DNA of 64,000 nt from Maricaulis sp. (GTDB lineage Bacteria; Pseudomonadota; Alphaproteobacteria; Caulobacterales; Maricaulaceae). Shown here piece after piece: positions 53,376 to 62,482 of this stretch (position 1 is the stretch's first letter; every line of letters starts with the position of its first letter). Below the pieces are notes generated by a model, which did not search any database, was not told the DNA's origin, and was given only the letters and a program-made list of their open reading frames with translations. Made by a program: the position numbers and the translations under genes. Location of the stretch: positions 186,001 to 250,000 of the forward strand of contig NZ_JAEPOL010000001.1 in NCBI RefSeq assembly GCF_017642925.1, in the 5' to 3' direction.

Positions 53376-54398
53376 TCAGCTGTTTTTAAGCAGGCCCTTG
53401 TTGAGCAGGCCTTCGGCGATCTGCACGGCGTTCAGGGCGGCGCCCTTGCGCAGATTGTCCGAAACCACCCACAGGGCGAGGCCGTTCTCGACCGTCGGGT
53501 CCTCGCGAACGCGCGAGACGAAGGTGGCGAATTCGCCGACGCATTCGACCGGCGTCACGTAGCCCTCGTCCTCATGCTTGTCGATCACCATCAGGCCGGG
53601 GCTTTCGCGCAGCAGGGCGCGGGCCTCGTCGGCCGACATCTCGTCTTCCAGCTCCAGATGGGCCGCAATCGAGTGGCCGACAAAGACCGGCACGCGGGCG
53701 CAGGTGGCGAAGAGCTTGATCTTCGGATCGAGAATCTTCTTCGTCTCCACCGTCATCTTCCACTCTTCCTTGGTGGCGCCGTCTTCCATGAAGACGTCGA
53801 TGTGCGGGATGACATTGAAGGCGATCTGCTTGGTGAATTTCTGCGGCGTCGGCTGGTCGTTGACGTAGATGCCCTTGGTCTGGGTCCACAGCTCGTCCAT
53901 GCCTTCCTGACCAGCGCCGGAGACGGACTGGTAGGTGGCGCAGGAGACGCGCTTGATGCCGACACGGTCGTGGATCGGCTTCAGGGCGACAACGAGCTGG
54001 ATGGTCGAGCAGTTCGGATTGGCGACAATGCCCTTCTTCTTCACGCCGTCCAGGGCATCCAGATTGACCTCGGGCACCACCAGCGGCACGTCCGGATCCA
54101 TCCGCCAGGCCGAGGAATTATCGACCACGATGGCGCCGGCCTTGGCGATCTTCGGCGCCCATTCCTTCGACGGCTCACCACCGGCGGACATCAGGACGAG
54201 GTCGACCTTGGAATAGTCGAAGGTTTCGACGTCCTGGCATTTCAGCGTCTTCTCTCCATAGGAGAGTTCCACGCCCATGGATTTGCGGGTCGCCAGTGCA
54301 TAGACCTCATCGGCGGGGAACAGCCGTTCCGCCAGAATGGTGAGCATCTCCTTGCCCACCGCGCCTGTTGCACCGAAAACTGCGACTTTCACGCCCAT
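53376..54398 (-). CDS. asd: Aspartate-semialdehyde dehydrogenase
   Basis: Asd makes aspartate-semialdehyde for lysine, threonine, methionine and diaminopimelate synthesis. The 340-residue protein has VAVFGATGAVGKEMLTIL (NADP), SAGGEPSKEWAPKIAKAG, the active-site cysteine in VANPNCSTIQLVVAL, and the histidine in CARVPVFVGHS. The stop lies six bases from the acyltransferase stop. Confidence 0.97.
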   Translation of the reverse strand: MGVKVAVFGATGAVGKEMLTILAERLFPADEVYALATRKSMGVELSYGEKTLKCQDVETFDYSKVDLVLMSAGGEPSKEWAPKIAKAGAIVVDNSSAWRMDPDVPLVVPEVNLDALDGVKKKGIVANPNCSTIQLVVALKPIHDRVGIKRVSCATYQSVSGAGQEGMDELWTQTKGIYVNDQPTPQKFTKQIAFNVIPHIDVFMEDGATKEEWKMTVETKKILDPKIKLFATCARVPVFVGHSIAAHLELEDEMSADEARALLRESPGLMVIDKHEDEGYVTPVECVGEFATFVSRVREDPTVENGLALWVVSDNLRKGAALNAVQIAEGLLNKGLLKNS

Positions 54399-54609
54399 CT
54401 TGACTGACCTTTCAGCATGCCCGGAGTTGATCTCGTGCCGACAGGTGACGCCTTAAACCCCTCATTGAGGCAAGGCTAGGGCGGAGTTCAGGGAAAGCCG
54501 GTCTGCGGGCAAATTTTTTCGCCGGCCCGCAGTCTTCCGCCCGGGGCGTGGACGGATCAACTCCGCTTTTGCGGCTTTGTGGAGGGTTCGTGTTGGCTTC
54601 GGGGTGCCG

Positions 54610-54915
54610 CTAGCGCGTCTTCTGCATGCGCAGCCAGATGCGCCAGGCGACGAGGCCGACGAGCAGCAGGACGATCAGGTCGAGCGCGTTGAAGCCGAGG
54701 AAGAGTGGCGTGATCAGCCGCTGCAGGACGCCCCAGCGGCCGTCATAGATCGTCTCGCCCTGGCGGGCGAAGCCGATATAGACCGCAACGCCGACCATCA
54801 GGGCCGCGCCGAACCCGGCCAGGCGGATCATCGCGCCGGGATTGAAACCGCCGGCGGACTGGCGCTGCCGGTCACGCTGGCGATGGGTGCGGTCGAGAAA
54901 GCGGCGTCGGCTCAT
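54610..54915 (-). CDS. Small membrane protein of unknown function
   Basis: From the ATG at 54915 the 101-residue product has a basic N terminus (MSRRRFLDRTHRQRDRQR) and two hydrophobic stretches (IRLAGFGAALMVGVAVYIGF and LDLIVLLLVGLVAWRIWL). Residues between them (IYDGRWGVLQRLITPLFLG) look amphipathic. Not recognised. It is divergent from the cold-shock gene. Confidence 0.6.
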   Translation of the reverse strand: MSRRRFLDRTHRQRDRQRQSAGGFNPGAMIRLAGFGAALMVGVAVYIGFARQGETIYDGRWGVLQRLITPLFLGFNALDLIVLLLVGLVAWRIWLRMQKTR

Positions 54916-55230
54916 ACCGGCAGGAGTAGGCCATCGCACGGCGGGGTCAAGCCGCACGCTCGGTGGTGGCGTATACGGGCTGTTTCCCGTGCCACAAGAG
55001 TTTCATTTGATTTGTGCGTCAATCCGTGCGCATATCCGCGGCGACGGGCGGCCCCAGAGGCCGGACGGAATTCTGATCGCCTACCCGGTGGCGCCTGCAA
55101 AGGGGTCACATCGGACACCTAGACTTCAGCCTTCCCCGACTTTCTACGTCCGTAATACCAGTGTCAGGGCGCTGACATTGCATTTTTTCTATGCCCGGAC
55201 GCAGGGCACGCATTCAAGGGAAGGTTCCCC
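54916..55230. other. Gene-free leader of the cold-shock gene, with a palindrome
   Basis: This 315-bp region holds the upstream and probable 5' leader of the csp gene. I see one perfect inverted repeat (55162-55177), followed by CATTTTTTCTATG and a good ribosome-binding site AAGGGAAGGTTCCCC before the csp ATG. No further gene or named RNA element is recognised. Confidence 0.5.
55162..55177. promoter_or_regulatory. Perfect inverted repeat upstream of csp
   Basis: TGTCAG-GGCG-CTGACA has 6-base perfect arms and lies 54 bp before the csp ATG. It could be a repressor or activator site or a short RNA hairpin in the csp leader. Confidence 0.4.
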
Positions 55231-55443
55231 ATGGCCACAGGTACGGTCAAATTCTTCAACCAAAGCAAAGGCTTTGGCTTCATCACCCCGGACGAGGGCG
55301 GCAATGACGTCTTCGTGCACATCTCCGCTGTCCAGGCTTCTGGCCTGCCGGGGCTGAACGACGGCCAAAAGGTCTCCTTCGAGACCGAACCGGACCGTCG
55401 CGGCAAGGGACCGAAGGCGATCAACCTGCAATACGCCGACTAA
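55231..55443 (+). CDS. Cold-shock domain protein (CspA family)
   Basis: The 70-residue single cold-shock domain has both RNA-binding motifs, KGFGFITP (RNP1) and VFVHIS (RNP2), and starts [20 protein letters not shown]. It acts as an RNA chaperone. A clear ribosome-binding site (AAGGGAAGG) and a strong terminator flank it, so it is monocistronic. Confidence 0.96.
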   Translation: MATGTVKFFNQSKGFGFITPDEGGNDVFVHISAVQASGLPGLNDGQKVSFETEPDRRGKGPKAINLQYAD

Positions 55444-55466
55444 GGCGCAGCAGGATCAAAAGATCG

Positions 55467-55503
55467 AACGGCGTGGAGAGCAATCTCCACGCCGTTTTCT
55501 TTT
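55467..55503 (+). terminator. Rho-independent terminator of the csp gene
   Basis: The stem AACGGCGTGGAGA-GCAA-TCTCCACGCCGTT is followed by TTCTTTT. It lies 23 bp after the csp stop. Confidence 0.93.
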
Positions 55504-55526
55504 GCCGATTGTTTGCCCGTTGGCGT

Positions 55527-56543
55527 CTATTCGTCAGCCGGATCGCCGGTCATGGCATCGCGCACGGCCACGGCCGTGGCCGGGAAGTCGGCAAACACGC
55601 CGTCGACGCCCAGCCGGTAGACGCGCTCCAGCTCCGTGGCGATATCGACATCCCCGGTCAGCGGGACGTCGTCGCGGAAGGTCCAGGGGTGGACCTCCAG
55701 GCCCAGCGCATGGGCGCGGGCGACAAAACCCGTATCCTCACCGGCCTCGGTGATGATCAGGCTCTTGGCCGGCCCGACGGCATCGGCGAAGACGGCCAGA
55801 TCGTCCAGCGCGACACTCGGCTGCAGCGGGTCGGCGGACGGATCGATTTCCTGCATCGGGAAGACCAGCATGGCCAGCGGCGTGTCGATCTCGGTATTCA
55901 GCCGCGCCAGGAAGTCAGGCTCGAAACACTGGATCGTCATCGGCGCATCGGCAGTATCGAGACCGCGCTCGCGCAGGATGCGGACCAGCTCGGGCAGCGG
56001 GTCCAGACCGATCGAGACATAATGTCCGGGCACCTTTACCTCGGGCTCGGTGAGCACGCCGTATTCCGCGGCGAGGTCGAGGACCTCCTCGAAGGTCGGG
56101 ATCAGGAATTCGCCGTTGAAGCCGGCATCGCGCTGGGGCCAGGGCTGGATGGCGCGCAGGGTGCGCAGTTCGGCGAGCGTGAAATCCTCCACCCACCAGT
56201 CGGCCCGGCCGTCGAGCTCACGCAGGCGGTCGGCGAATTCGGGCCGGTCGGCAATGTCGGTCGTGGTCGAGAGATAATGATCGTGGCGGGCCACGAGCAC
56301 GCCGTCGGATGTCATCACCAGATCGGGCTCGATCACATCGGCGCCCTGTGCGATGGCCAGTTCATAGGCTGCCAGCGTGTGTTCCGGCCGTTCGCCGCTG
56401 GCGCCGCGATGGGCAATCACGAGCGGCGGTTCGCCGGACAGGGTCTGCCAGGACATCGGCGCTGCCGTGTCTTCCTCGCCGCAGGCGGCGAGTCCGGCGG
56501 CCAGTGAAAAGGCCAGTCCGGCCAGAATGATGTGTCGGCGCAT
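55527..56543 (-). CDS. glpQ: Glycerophosphodiester phosphodiesterase, exported (GlpQ type)
   Basis: The 338-residue protein has a lipoprotein signal (ILAGLAFSLAAGLAACGEED, lipobox LAAC) and the GDPD TIM barrel: PLVIAHRGASGERPEHTLAA (catalytic His-Arg), GADVIEPDLVMTSDGVLVARHD (Glu, Asp, His) and EPEVKVPG. It hydrolyses glycerophosphodiesters from lipid turnover to glycerol-3-phosphate at the cell envelope. GGGGAAG precedes the ATG at 56543; a longer start is unsupported. Confidence 0.92.
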   Translation of the reverse strand: MRRHIILAGLAFSLAAGLAACGEEDTAAPMSWQTLSGEPPLVIAHRGASGERPEHTLAAYELAIAQGADVIEPDLVMTSDGVLVARHDHYLSTTTDIADRPEFADRLRELDGRADWWVEDFTLAELRTLRAIQPWPQRDAGFNGEFLIPTFEEVLDLAAEYGVLTEPEVKVPGHYVSIGLDPLPELVRILRERGLDTADAPMTIQCFEPDFLARLNTEIDTPLAMLVFPMQEIDPSADPLQPSVALDDLAVFADAVGPAKSLIITEAGEDTGFVARAHALGLEVHPWTFRDDVPLTGDVDIATELERVYRLGVDGVFADFPATAVAVRDAMTGDPADE

Positions 56544-56605
56544 CTTCCCCTCCCCGTGCGTTGCGCGGCACACTAGCGCGAGCCCTGCGGCAAGAGGAGT
56601 GACAA

Positions 56606-57145
56606 ATGAGCGACAAGTCGCGTTTCGACACACTGACCGAAGCCGCCGAGCGCTATGGCCGGCTGAGCCTGGACAATTATGCCATCGTGCGCAGCGTCGC
56701 CGAGAATGTGTCGGCGGGCTTCTGCCGCTATCTCGGCGACGACAAGGGCGTGTGCGTGCATCTCGTGCCGCCGGAGGGTGCCTGGGTGCCCCAGCCCTAC
56801 CGTTCCGGCGCCTTTTCGGTCTCGGGAACCGGGTTTCTGCCGCTGGGGCCGATCAGTTTCGGCCTGGCCGTGAAGGTGTCGCGCACGGGCGACTGGATCC
56901 GGCTTGTGCTGACCTGCGCCAAGAAGGGCCATCACATGGAGATCGCCATTGCCAACGGGCCGGTCTTCGATATCGGCCTGCCGGTCTCGGATACCGAGCT
57001 GTTCGACCTCTTCGAGCGGTTGCACGCCCATCTGGTGCGCTGGTTCGGCGATGCCGCCGACCTCTTCGAGCACGGCGATTATGGCGGGCAGTCCATCGGC
57101 TTCGACTTCCTGCACAACGATCCGGCCGAAAAGGGCGAGGGCTAG
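56606..57145 (+). CDS. Conserved cytosolic protein of unknown function
   Basis: The 179-residue protein has no signal peptide or membrane helix. Recognisable stretches are CRYLGDDKGVCVHLVPPEGA, FSVSGTGFLPLGPISFGLAV, a charged WIRLVLTCAKKGHHMEIAI, and an acidic C-terminal region ending DPAEKGEG. It is divergent from glpQ and overlaps the 3' end of the next small gene on the other strand by four bases. I cannot name the family. Confidence 0.65.
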   Translation: MSDKSRFDTLTEAAERYGRLSLDNYAIVRSVAENVSAGFCRYLGDDKGVCVHLVPPEGAWVPQPYRSGAFSVSGTGFLPLGPISFGLAVKVSRTGDWIRLVLTCAKKGHHMEIAIANGPVFDIGLPVSDTELFDLFERLHAHLVRWFGDAADLFEHGDYGGQSIGFDFLHNDPAEKGEG

Positions 57146-57351
57146 AACGGCCAGGCCGATGCCAGGCCAGCACCGCTCGCGAGTGTAACCGCGAGCCCGG
57201 ACATCATGCGCCGTCGCAACACGATACCGCCGGCGATCCGGGTTACGGTGGCGAGGTTCGAGGCGCCGATCAGCGTGACCGGTCCACCGATCAGCAGCGC
57301 CGCGGCGAATGAAACGAGGGCGAGTTGGATTTCGAGCGGTAGCGTGGTCAT
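57142..57351 (-). CDS. Small membrane protein of unknown function
   Basis: The 69-residue protein has two hydrophobic segments (EIQLALVSFAAALLIGGPVT and MSGLAVTLASGAGLASAW) around a basic turn LRRRM. The start at 57351 has GGGGAGG ten bases upstream. It is divergent from the antiporter gene. No family recognised. Confidence 0.55.
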   Translation of the reverse strand: MTTLPLEIQLALVSFAAALLIGGPVTLIGASNLATVTRIAGGIVLRRRMMSGLAVTLASGAGLASAWPF

Positions 57352-57419
57352 GACAGCCTCCCCGACTGTTTGCCGTCACACAGGCGACGGCGGGTTCGAA
57401 ACGCGCTAACAACGCGTCC

Positions 57420-59300
57420 ATGATCCACACACCGCCTGACCTCACCCTGACCATCGCACTCATCGCCGGTTCAGGCGTCGCCGCGCAATGGCTCGCCTGG
57501 CGGCTGCGCTGGCCGTCCATCGTGCTGATGATGGGTGCCGGTCTCTTGCTGGGACCGGTCTTCGCGCTGGTCTCGGGCGCGCCGCTGCTCGATCCGGAAG
57601 CGAGTTTCGGCAGTTATCTGCGGCCGATGATCGCCCTGGCGGTCGGCGTGATCCTGTTCGAAGGCGGTATCACCCTGAACTTCCGCGAGCTGCGCGGTGT
57701 GTCGAAGCCGGTCTGGCGGCTGGTTCTGCTGGGTGTGCCGCTCAATGGCATTCTGGCGACACTGGCGCTGCACTATGTGGCGGGCCTGGCGCTCGATCTG
57801 TCGGCGATGATCGGCGCGCTTTTGACCGTCACCGGGCCGACCGTCGTGCTGCCGCTGCTGCGGCAGGCGAAGCTGCCGCCGCGTATCGCTTCGGTGCTGA
57901 AATGGGAAGGCATCGTCAACGACCCGATCGGCGCGCTCGCCGCCGTGTTCGTGTTCGAGGCCGTGCGCCAGACCGCGCTGGGCCAGGACTGGGCCGGTGC
58001 GGCCGGGGCGCTGGCCTTCGGCGCGGTGATCGGGGCCGGGCTGGGCATTGCTTTCGGCTTCGGCCTGTCGCGGGCCTTCCGCCGGGGCTGGGTGCCGGAA
58101 CAGATGAAGGCGCCGCTCGTGCTCGCTTCGGTCCTGGTCTGCTTCTCCTCGGCCGAGGCGCTGGCGCACGAGACTGGCCTGGTCGCCGTGACGGTGTTCG
58201 GCCTGGTCGTCGCCAATTCGCGCCTGGCCTCGATCGAGGAGATGCGCCGTTTCAAGGAAGGCATCGCCTCCATCCTTGTCGCGAGCGTTTTTGTAGTCCT
58301 CGCTGCAGGGCTGACGCCGTCGGCCCTGGCCGAGCTGAACTGGCGCCACGCCGCCTTCGTGGTGGTGCTGATCCTGCTTGCCCGGCCGCTCGGCATTTTC
58401 CTCGCGACCCTGAATTCCGGCCTCAATCTGCGCGAAACCGCCTTTGTCGGCCTGATCGGTCCGCGCGGTGTGGTCGCGGCGGCAACCGCCGGACACCTGG
58501 CCGCAGAGCTTGTCGAGGCCGGCCGCGAGGACGCCGCCATCCTGGCGCCGCTGGTCTTTGCGACCGTGTTCGCCAGCGTGGTGGGCTGCGGCTTTGCCGT
58601 GACGCCGCTGGCGCGCCTGTTCGGCCTGTCGCAGTCGGGGCCGGAACGCCTCCTGATCGTCGGTGCCAATCCCTGGAGCCTGGGGCTTGCGGGCGTCCTG
58701 AAGAAGATCGAGGTGCCGCACACGGTGGCCGATACCAGCTGGCGCCGCCTGCGGGCTGCACGGCTGGACGGGCATGATATCTATTACGGCGAGGTGTTGT
58801 CCGAGGCCGCCGAGTGGCGGCTGGAGCCGTCGCGCTTCTCGGCCCTCATCGCGGCCTCCGCCAATGATGCCTACAACGCCCTGGTCTGCATCGACTATGC
58901 GCCCGAGCTGGGCCGGTCGCGCGTCTACCAGCTGTCGGCTCATGAGGGGCCGGACGAGGGCGAGCGGGGCGAGGACGATCCCCGCTCAATCGCCTTCACG
59001 GCCCGGGGCCGGACCCTGATCCGGCGCGGCCGCGGCTATGACGGTCTGGCACGCGACTGGTGGCGCGGCTGGCGGTTCCGCACGACGCGCCTGACCGAGG
59101 AATACCCGCTGTCGCGCTATCTCGAGGACCTCGACGAAAACGCCGACCTCGTTCTGGCGCGCCAGCCGAACGGTACGCTCGTCCTGCTGGGGCCGGGGCG
59201 CGAGCCGCCGGACGCGCCGGGAACGGTGATCGTCAGCTTTGCGCCGCCGCGTGACGGGCAGCCGGAGAGCGGCGAACCCGCCGGTCCAGCGCGTCAGTAG
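57420..59300 (+). CDS. Cation:proton antiporter (CPA1/NhaP type) with C-terminal Rossmann-like domain
   Basis: The 626-residue protein has about twelve membrane helices to residue 405 (IVLMMGAGLLLGPVFAL, ALAVGVILFEGGITLNFREL, GALLTVTGPTVVLPLL, EGIVNDPIGALAAVFVFE with the conserved N-D-P, RGVVAAATAGHLA). A cytosolic part resembling a TrkA-N/RCK nucleotide-binding fold follows (ERLLIVGANPWSLGLAGVLK). It should exchange Na+ or K+ for H+ and be gated by the soluble domain. The ion is unknown. Its 3' end overlaps the lipoprotein gene on the opposite strand by seven bases. Confidence 0.9.
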   Translation: MIHTPPDLTLTIALIAGSGVAAQWLAWRLRWPSIVLMMGAGLLLGPVFALVSGAPLLDPEASFGSYLRPMIALAVGVILFEGGITLNFRELRGVSKPVWRLVLLGVPLNGILATLALHYVAGLALDLSAMIGALLTVTGPTVVLPLLRQAKLPPRIASVLKWEGIVNDPIGALAAVFVFEAVRQTALGQDWAGAAGALAFGAVIGAGLGIAFGFGLSRAFRRGWVPEQMKAPLVLASVLVCFSSAEALAHETGLVAVTVFGLVVANSRLASIEEMRRFKEGIASILVASVFVVLAAGLTPSALAELNWRHAAFVVVLILLARPLGIFLATLNSGLNLRETAFVGLIGPRGVVAAATAGHLAAELVEAGREDAAILAPLVFATVFASVVGCGFAVTPLARLFGLSQSGPERLLIVGANPWSLGLAGVLKKIEVPHTVADTSWRRLRAARLDGHDIYYGEVLSEAAEWRLEPSRFSALIAASANDAYNALVCIDYAPELGRSRVYQLSAHEGPDEGERGEDDPRSIAFTARGRTLIRRGRGYDGLARDWWRGWRFRTTRLTEEYPLSRYLEDLDENADLVLARQPNGTLVLLGPGREPPDAPGTVIVSFAPPRDGQPESGEPAGPARQ

Positions 59301-59482
59301 TCGGGGAAGTCGTCGACCGGCTGCGAACCGCCGGGGCGGGCGCCCCCGCAATAGGGCCAGTTGTCGGCATTGGGGTCGCCATGGGGGCAGACCGCGTCGC
59401 GTCCTTCATAGATCACGCAGCCGGACAGGCTTGCCGCGCCCAGCAGCGCCGCACACACCAGAAACACACGCTTTACGGTCAT
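59294..59482 (-). CDS. Small lipoprotein of unknown function
   Basis: The 62-residue protein has a signal peptide with lipobox (VFLVCAALLGAASLSGCVIY, cysteine at about residue 22) and a mature part of about 40 residues with two cysteines (DAVCPHGDPN, WPYCGGARPGG). AAGGGG precedes the start at 59482. It overlaps the antiporter gene end by seven bases. Not recognised. Confidence 0.6.
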   Translation of the reverse strand: MTVKRVFLVCAALLGAASLSGCVIYEGRDAVCPHGDPNADNWPYCGGARPGGSQPVDDFPDY

Positions 59483-59551
59483 TGGAAGCACCCCTTGTGG
59501 AGCTCCAATGGTGACGTCAGGCGCCGCCCCGCGCAAGCCCGCCTGACCATC

Positions 59552-59590
59552 AAAAAACGCGCCCCGGATATCCCGGAGCGCGTCTTTCTT
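59552..59590 (-). terminator. Rho-independent terminator of the DUF1328 gene
   Basis: On the minus strand the stem CGCGCTCCGG-GATAT-CCGGGGCGCG is followed by TTTTTTG. It lies 28 bp after the DUF1328 stop codon. Confidence 0.82.
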
Positions 59591-59618
59591 CCAGCTGGCC
59601 GTTTGCGGCCGGGCCGGT

Positions 59619-59795
59619 TTAGACGGGCGGCGACTGGCCGCGGATCGCCCGGGCGACGAGCGCCAGGACAAACAGCGCCAGGAACACCACGAACAGGATC
59701 TGCGCGATGCCGGCAAAAGCACTGGCCATCCCACCGAATCCCAGGACAGCGGCGACAACCGCAAAGATGAAGAACAGAATTGCCCAGCTGAGCAT
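59619..59795 (-). CDS. DUF1328 (YtjA-like) small membrane protein
   Basis: This 58-residue protein has the DUF1328 pattern. It opens [20 protein letters not shown], then has a Gly-Met-Ala-Ser-Ala hinge ([13 protein letters not shown]) and a second helix ([19 protein letters not shown]) with a short basic end. Members are often stress-induced inner-membrane proteins of unknown role. AAAAAGGAG lies about five bases upstream of the ATG, and a terminator follows. Confidence 0.9.
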   Translation of the reverse strand: MLSWAILFFIFAVVAAVLGFGGMASAFAGIAQILFVVFLALFVLALVARAIRGQSPPV

Positions 59796-59843
59796 GACGG
59801 ACTCCTTTTTCTAGCGTCTTATCCAGTGACGGACCCGGCGGCG

Positions 59844-60257
59844 TCAGATCGTGCCGGCGCGCGGCGGTTCCGGGGCCGGTTCCGCGCGGGCTGCGCGGTA
59901 TCCGGCCACGAGTTCGGACCAGCTTTGATGGGCGACGATCGTGTTGGCGTCCGGCCGGTAGTCGAGAAAGCCGACGGCGTGTTCGATCGTCATGCCCGGA
60001 ATGGCATCCGGTCCCGTCCAGGCGATTTCCAGAGCGGCGATGCTGTCATCGGGCCGTCTCAGGACGGTGATGACATGACCGCGGGCGATCCCGGTCCTGT
60101 CCGTCACGGACAGGGCTTCAAGTGTGGCGGTCGAAACCGGCATCGCGGTCGCCGTTTCCGGCGGGCGATTGTGCAGTTCGAGCACCGGGGGCTGGACGAA
60201 ACCTGCAATCAGCAGGCCTCCCAGCGCGGCGCCGGCCAAGTGTGTCAGCCTGGACAT
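59844..60257 (-). CDS. Exported protein of unknown function
   Basis: From the ATG at 60257 the 137-residue product starts with a signal-like helix (LTHLAGAALGGLLIAGFVQP). The rest reads VTDRTGIARGHVITVLRRPD, ALEIAWTGPDAIPGMTIEHA and FLDYRPDANTIVAHQ, a beta-rich domain with no known family evident. AAGGAGG precedes the start. It is divergent from the penicillin-binding protein gene. Confidence 0.6.
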   Translation of the reverse strand: MSRLTHLAGAALGGLLIAGFVQPPVLELHNRPPETATAMPVSTATLEALSVTDRTGIARGHVITVLRRPDDSIAALEIAWTGPDAIPGMTIEHAVGFLDYRPDANTIVAHQSWSELVAGYRAARAEPAPEPPRAGTI

Positions 60258-60386
60258 GACGGGCCTCCTTGCCGCTCGTGTATTCAACGCGCAGCTGCGC
60301 CAGCCGTTCCGTGCCACCGGCTTCATTCATGGGGAATTAACCCTGGCGGCGGCAGATAGTGCGTCCGGATTCACACAGGAAATGCC

Positions 60387-62378
60387 ATGGCCCGCCGGCC
60401 CCGAAATGCCCCTGCGGCCGACCGCGCCCGCCCGGCGCCCGCGCGCCGCAGACGCCGGCGTGGGGGCAAGCCGGGTCTGCCGCTGTGGCGGGTCTTTGCG
60501 GCCCTTTTCGTCGTCGGGGCCCTGGCCGTCGCCGCGCTTCTGGTATCCGTCGCGCGCGACCTGCCCGACACGTCTAGCCTGGCCGCCGTCGAGCGCTCAT
60601 CGACCATCGCCTTCCTGGACCATCGCGGCCGCCTGATTGCACGCCGCGGATCCGCCCATGGTCACGAAGTCGCGGTGGCGGACCTGCCGCCCTACCTGGT
60701 CGATGCCGTGCTGGCGGTCGAGGACCGGCGCTTCTACAGCCACCCCGGGGTCGACGTGATCGGCCTGTCGCGGGCCATGCTGGCCAATATCCGGGCCGGT
60801 CATATCGTCCAGGGCGGGTCGACCCTGACCCAGCAGCTGGCCAAGAACCTCTTCCTGTCGCCCGAGCGCACCTGGCGCCGCAAGCTGCAGGAAATGATGC
60901 TGGCCTTCTGGCTGGAGAGCCGCTTCACCAAGGACGAGATCCTCGAGCTCTATCTCAACCGCGTCTATTTTGGCGGCGGGGCCTATGGCATCGAGGCCGC
61001 GTCGCTGCGCTATTTCGGCAAGCCCGCCAGCGAGGTGTCGCTGGGCGAGGCGGCCCTGCTGGCCGGGCTTCTGAAGGCGCCCTCGCGCTACAGCCCGGTC
61101 AATGATGCCCGCCGTGCCGCGGCGCGGGCCACGGTCGTGCTCGACCTGATGATGCAGACCGGCCGCATCACCGAGGCCGAACGCGTTGCGGCTGCCAGCA
61201 CGCCGATCCGCGTATCGCGTGGCGCGTCGAGCCCGGGCGCGCAGTATTTCATCGACTGGATTTTCCCGTCCGTCCGCGAAATCGCCGGTCCCAGCCATGG
61301 CGATCTGGTGGTGCGCACGACGCTCGACGTCGATGCCCAGCGCGCCGCCGAAGCCGCGCTGGAAGGCGTGCTTGCCGATCCGGCCCGTGCCGCCGGGGTC
61401 AGCGAGGGCGCACTGGTCTCGCTAGCGCATGACGGGTCCGTGCGTGCCATGGTCGGCGGACGGTCCTATGTCCGCTCGCAATTCAATCGCGCGATCCTGG
61501 CGAGCCGCCAGCCCGGTTCGGCCTTCAAGGCCTTCGTCTATGCCTCGGCCTTCGAAGCCGGCCTGTCGCCGGACGATGTGCGCGACGACCGCCCCGTGCG
61601 TGTCGGGGACTGGGAGCCGCAGAACTACAACGACACATATCGCGGCGAGATGACCCTGCGCGAAGCCTTCGCGCGGTCCTCCAATTCCATTGCCGTGCAG
61701 ATCGCCGAGGAGACCGGCCGGGGCCATGTTGCCCGGCTGACGCGCCGGCTGGGCATGGAAAGCCCGATGCGGGCCGACCGCTCCCTGGCGCTGGGCGCCT
61801 ATGAAGTTACGCCGCTGGAGCTGGCCGGTGCCTACGCACCCTTCGCCAATGGCGGCTACCGGGTCTCGCCTTTCGGTATCATCTCCATCGAGACCGAAGC
61901 GGGCGACCTGCTGTTCGAAACGCCGCCACCGGCCGACCGCCGCGTGCTGGATGAACGGACCGTGGCGCGCATGCAGGACCTGCTGCGCGCCGTCGTGGTG
62001 TGGGGCACGGGCCGCAATGCCGCGGTGCCCGGTCTGGAGACCGGCGGCAAGACGGGCACCACGAATGATTTCCGCGACGCCTGGTTTGCCGGTTATGGCG
62101 CGGACGTGGTGACGGCCATCTGGACCGGCAATGACGATAATGCGCCGACCGATCACGCGACGGGGGGCGGTCCGCCGGCCCTGATCTTCAGCGCCTACAT
62201 GCAATCGGCGCCGCACAGCGGCCTGGCCAGCGGCCATTCGCGCCCCGCCGGAGACGGGCCGGCCATCGCGCCGCAGGTTGGCGATGCCGAAACGGTCGCT
62301 ACCCCGGCCGAGCGCGAGGAGCCGCGCGATCCGATCGCCGCTTTCCTGGCCGGTCTGGGGGGACCCGACAGCGAGTAA
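60387..62378 (+). CDS. Class A penicillin-binding protein (PBP1A family), bifunctional
   Basis: The 663-residue protein has a basic cytosolic tail (ARPAPARRRRRRGG) and one membrane helix (VFAALFVVGALAVAALLVSV). A glycosyltransferase domain follows (AVLAVEDRRFYSHPGVDVIG, GGSTLTQQLAKNLFLSPERT, LYLNRVYFGGGAYGIEAA), then a transpeptidase domain (SxxK in GSAFKAF, SxN in SSNS, KTGTTNDFRDAWF). It polymerises and cross-links peptidoglycan. The C-terminal 50 residues are Gly/Pro/Glu-rich and variable. Confidence 0.95.
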   Translation: MARRPRNAPAADRARPAPARRRRRRGGKPGLPLWRVFAALFVVGALAVAALLVSVARDLPDTSSLAAVERSSTIAFLDHRGRLIARRGSAHGHEVAVADLPPYLVDAVLAVEDRRFYSHPGVDVIGLSRAMLANIRAGHIVQGGSTLTQQLAKNLFLSPERTWRRKLQEMMLAFWLESRFTKDEILELYLNRVYFGGGAYGIEAASLRYFGKPASEVSLGEAALLAGLLKAPSRYSPVNDARRAAARATVVLDLMMQTGRITEAERVAAASTPIRVSRGASSPGAQYFIDWIFPSVREIAGPSHGDLVVRTTLDVDAQRAAEAALEGVLADPARAAGVSEGALVSLAHDGSVRAMVGGRSYVRSQFNRAILASRQPGSAFKAFVYASAFEAGLSPDDVRDDRPVRVGDWEPQNYNDTYRGEMTLREAFARSSNSIAVQIAEETGRGHVARLTRRLGMESPMRADRSLALGAYEVTPLELAGAYAPFANGGYRVSPFGIISIETEAGDLLFETPPPADRRVLDERTVARMQDLLRAVVVWGTGRNAAVPGLETGGKTGTTNDFRDAWFAGYGADVVTAIWTGNDDNAPTDHATGGGPPALIFSAYMQSAPHSGLASGHSRPAGDGPAIAPQVGDAETVATPAEREEPRDPIAAFLAGLGGPDSE

Positions 62379-62482
62379 TCCCCTGCGTAATTACACCTGT
62401 TTTGCAGGACGCCGCGCAGGCACGGTGCTAGGTTGCGTGCCGAGGGACCGGTACGAACTCCTGTCATCGAAAGAGGGGACCC

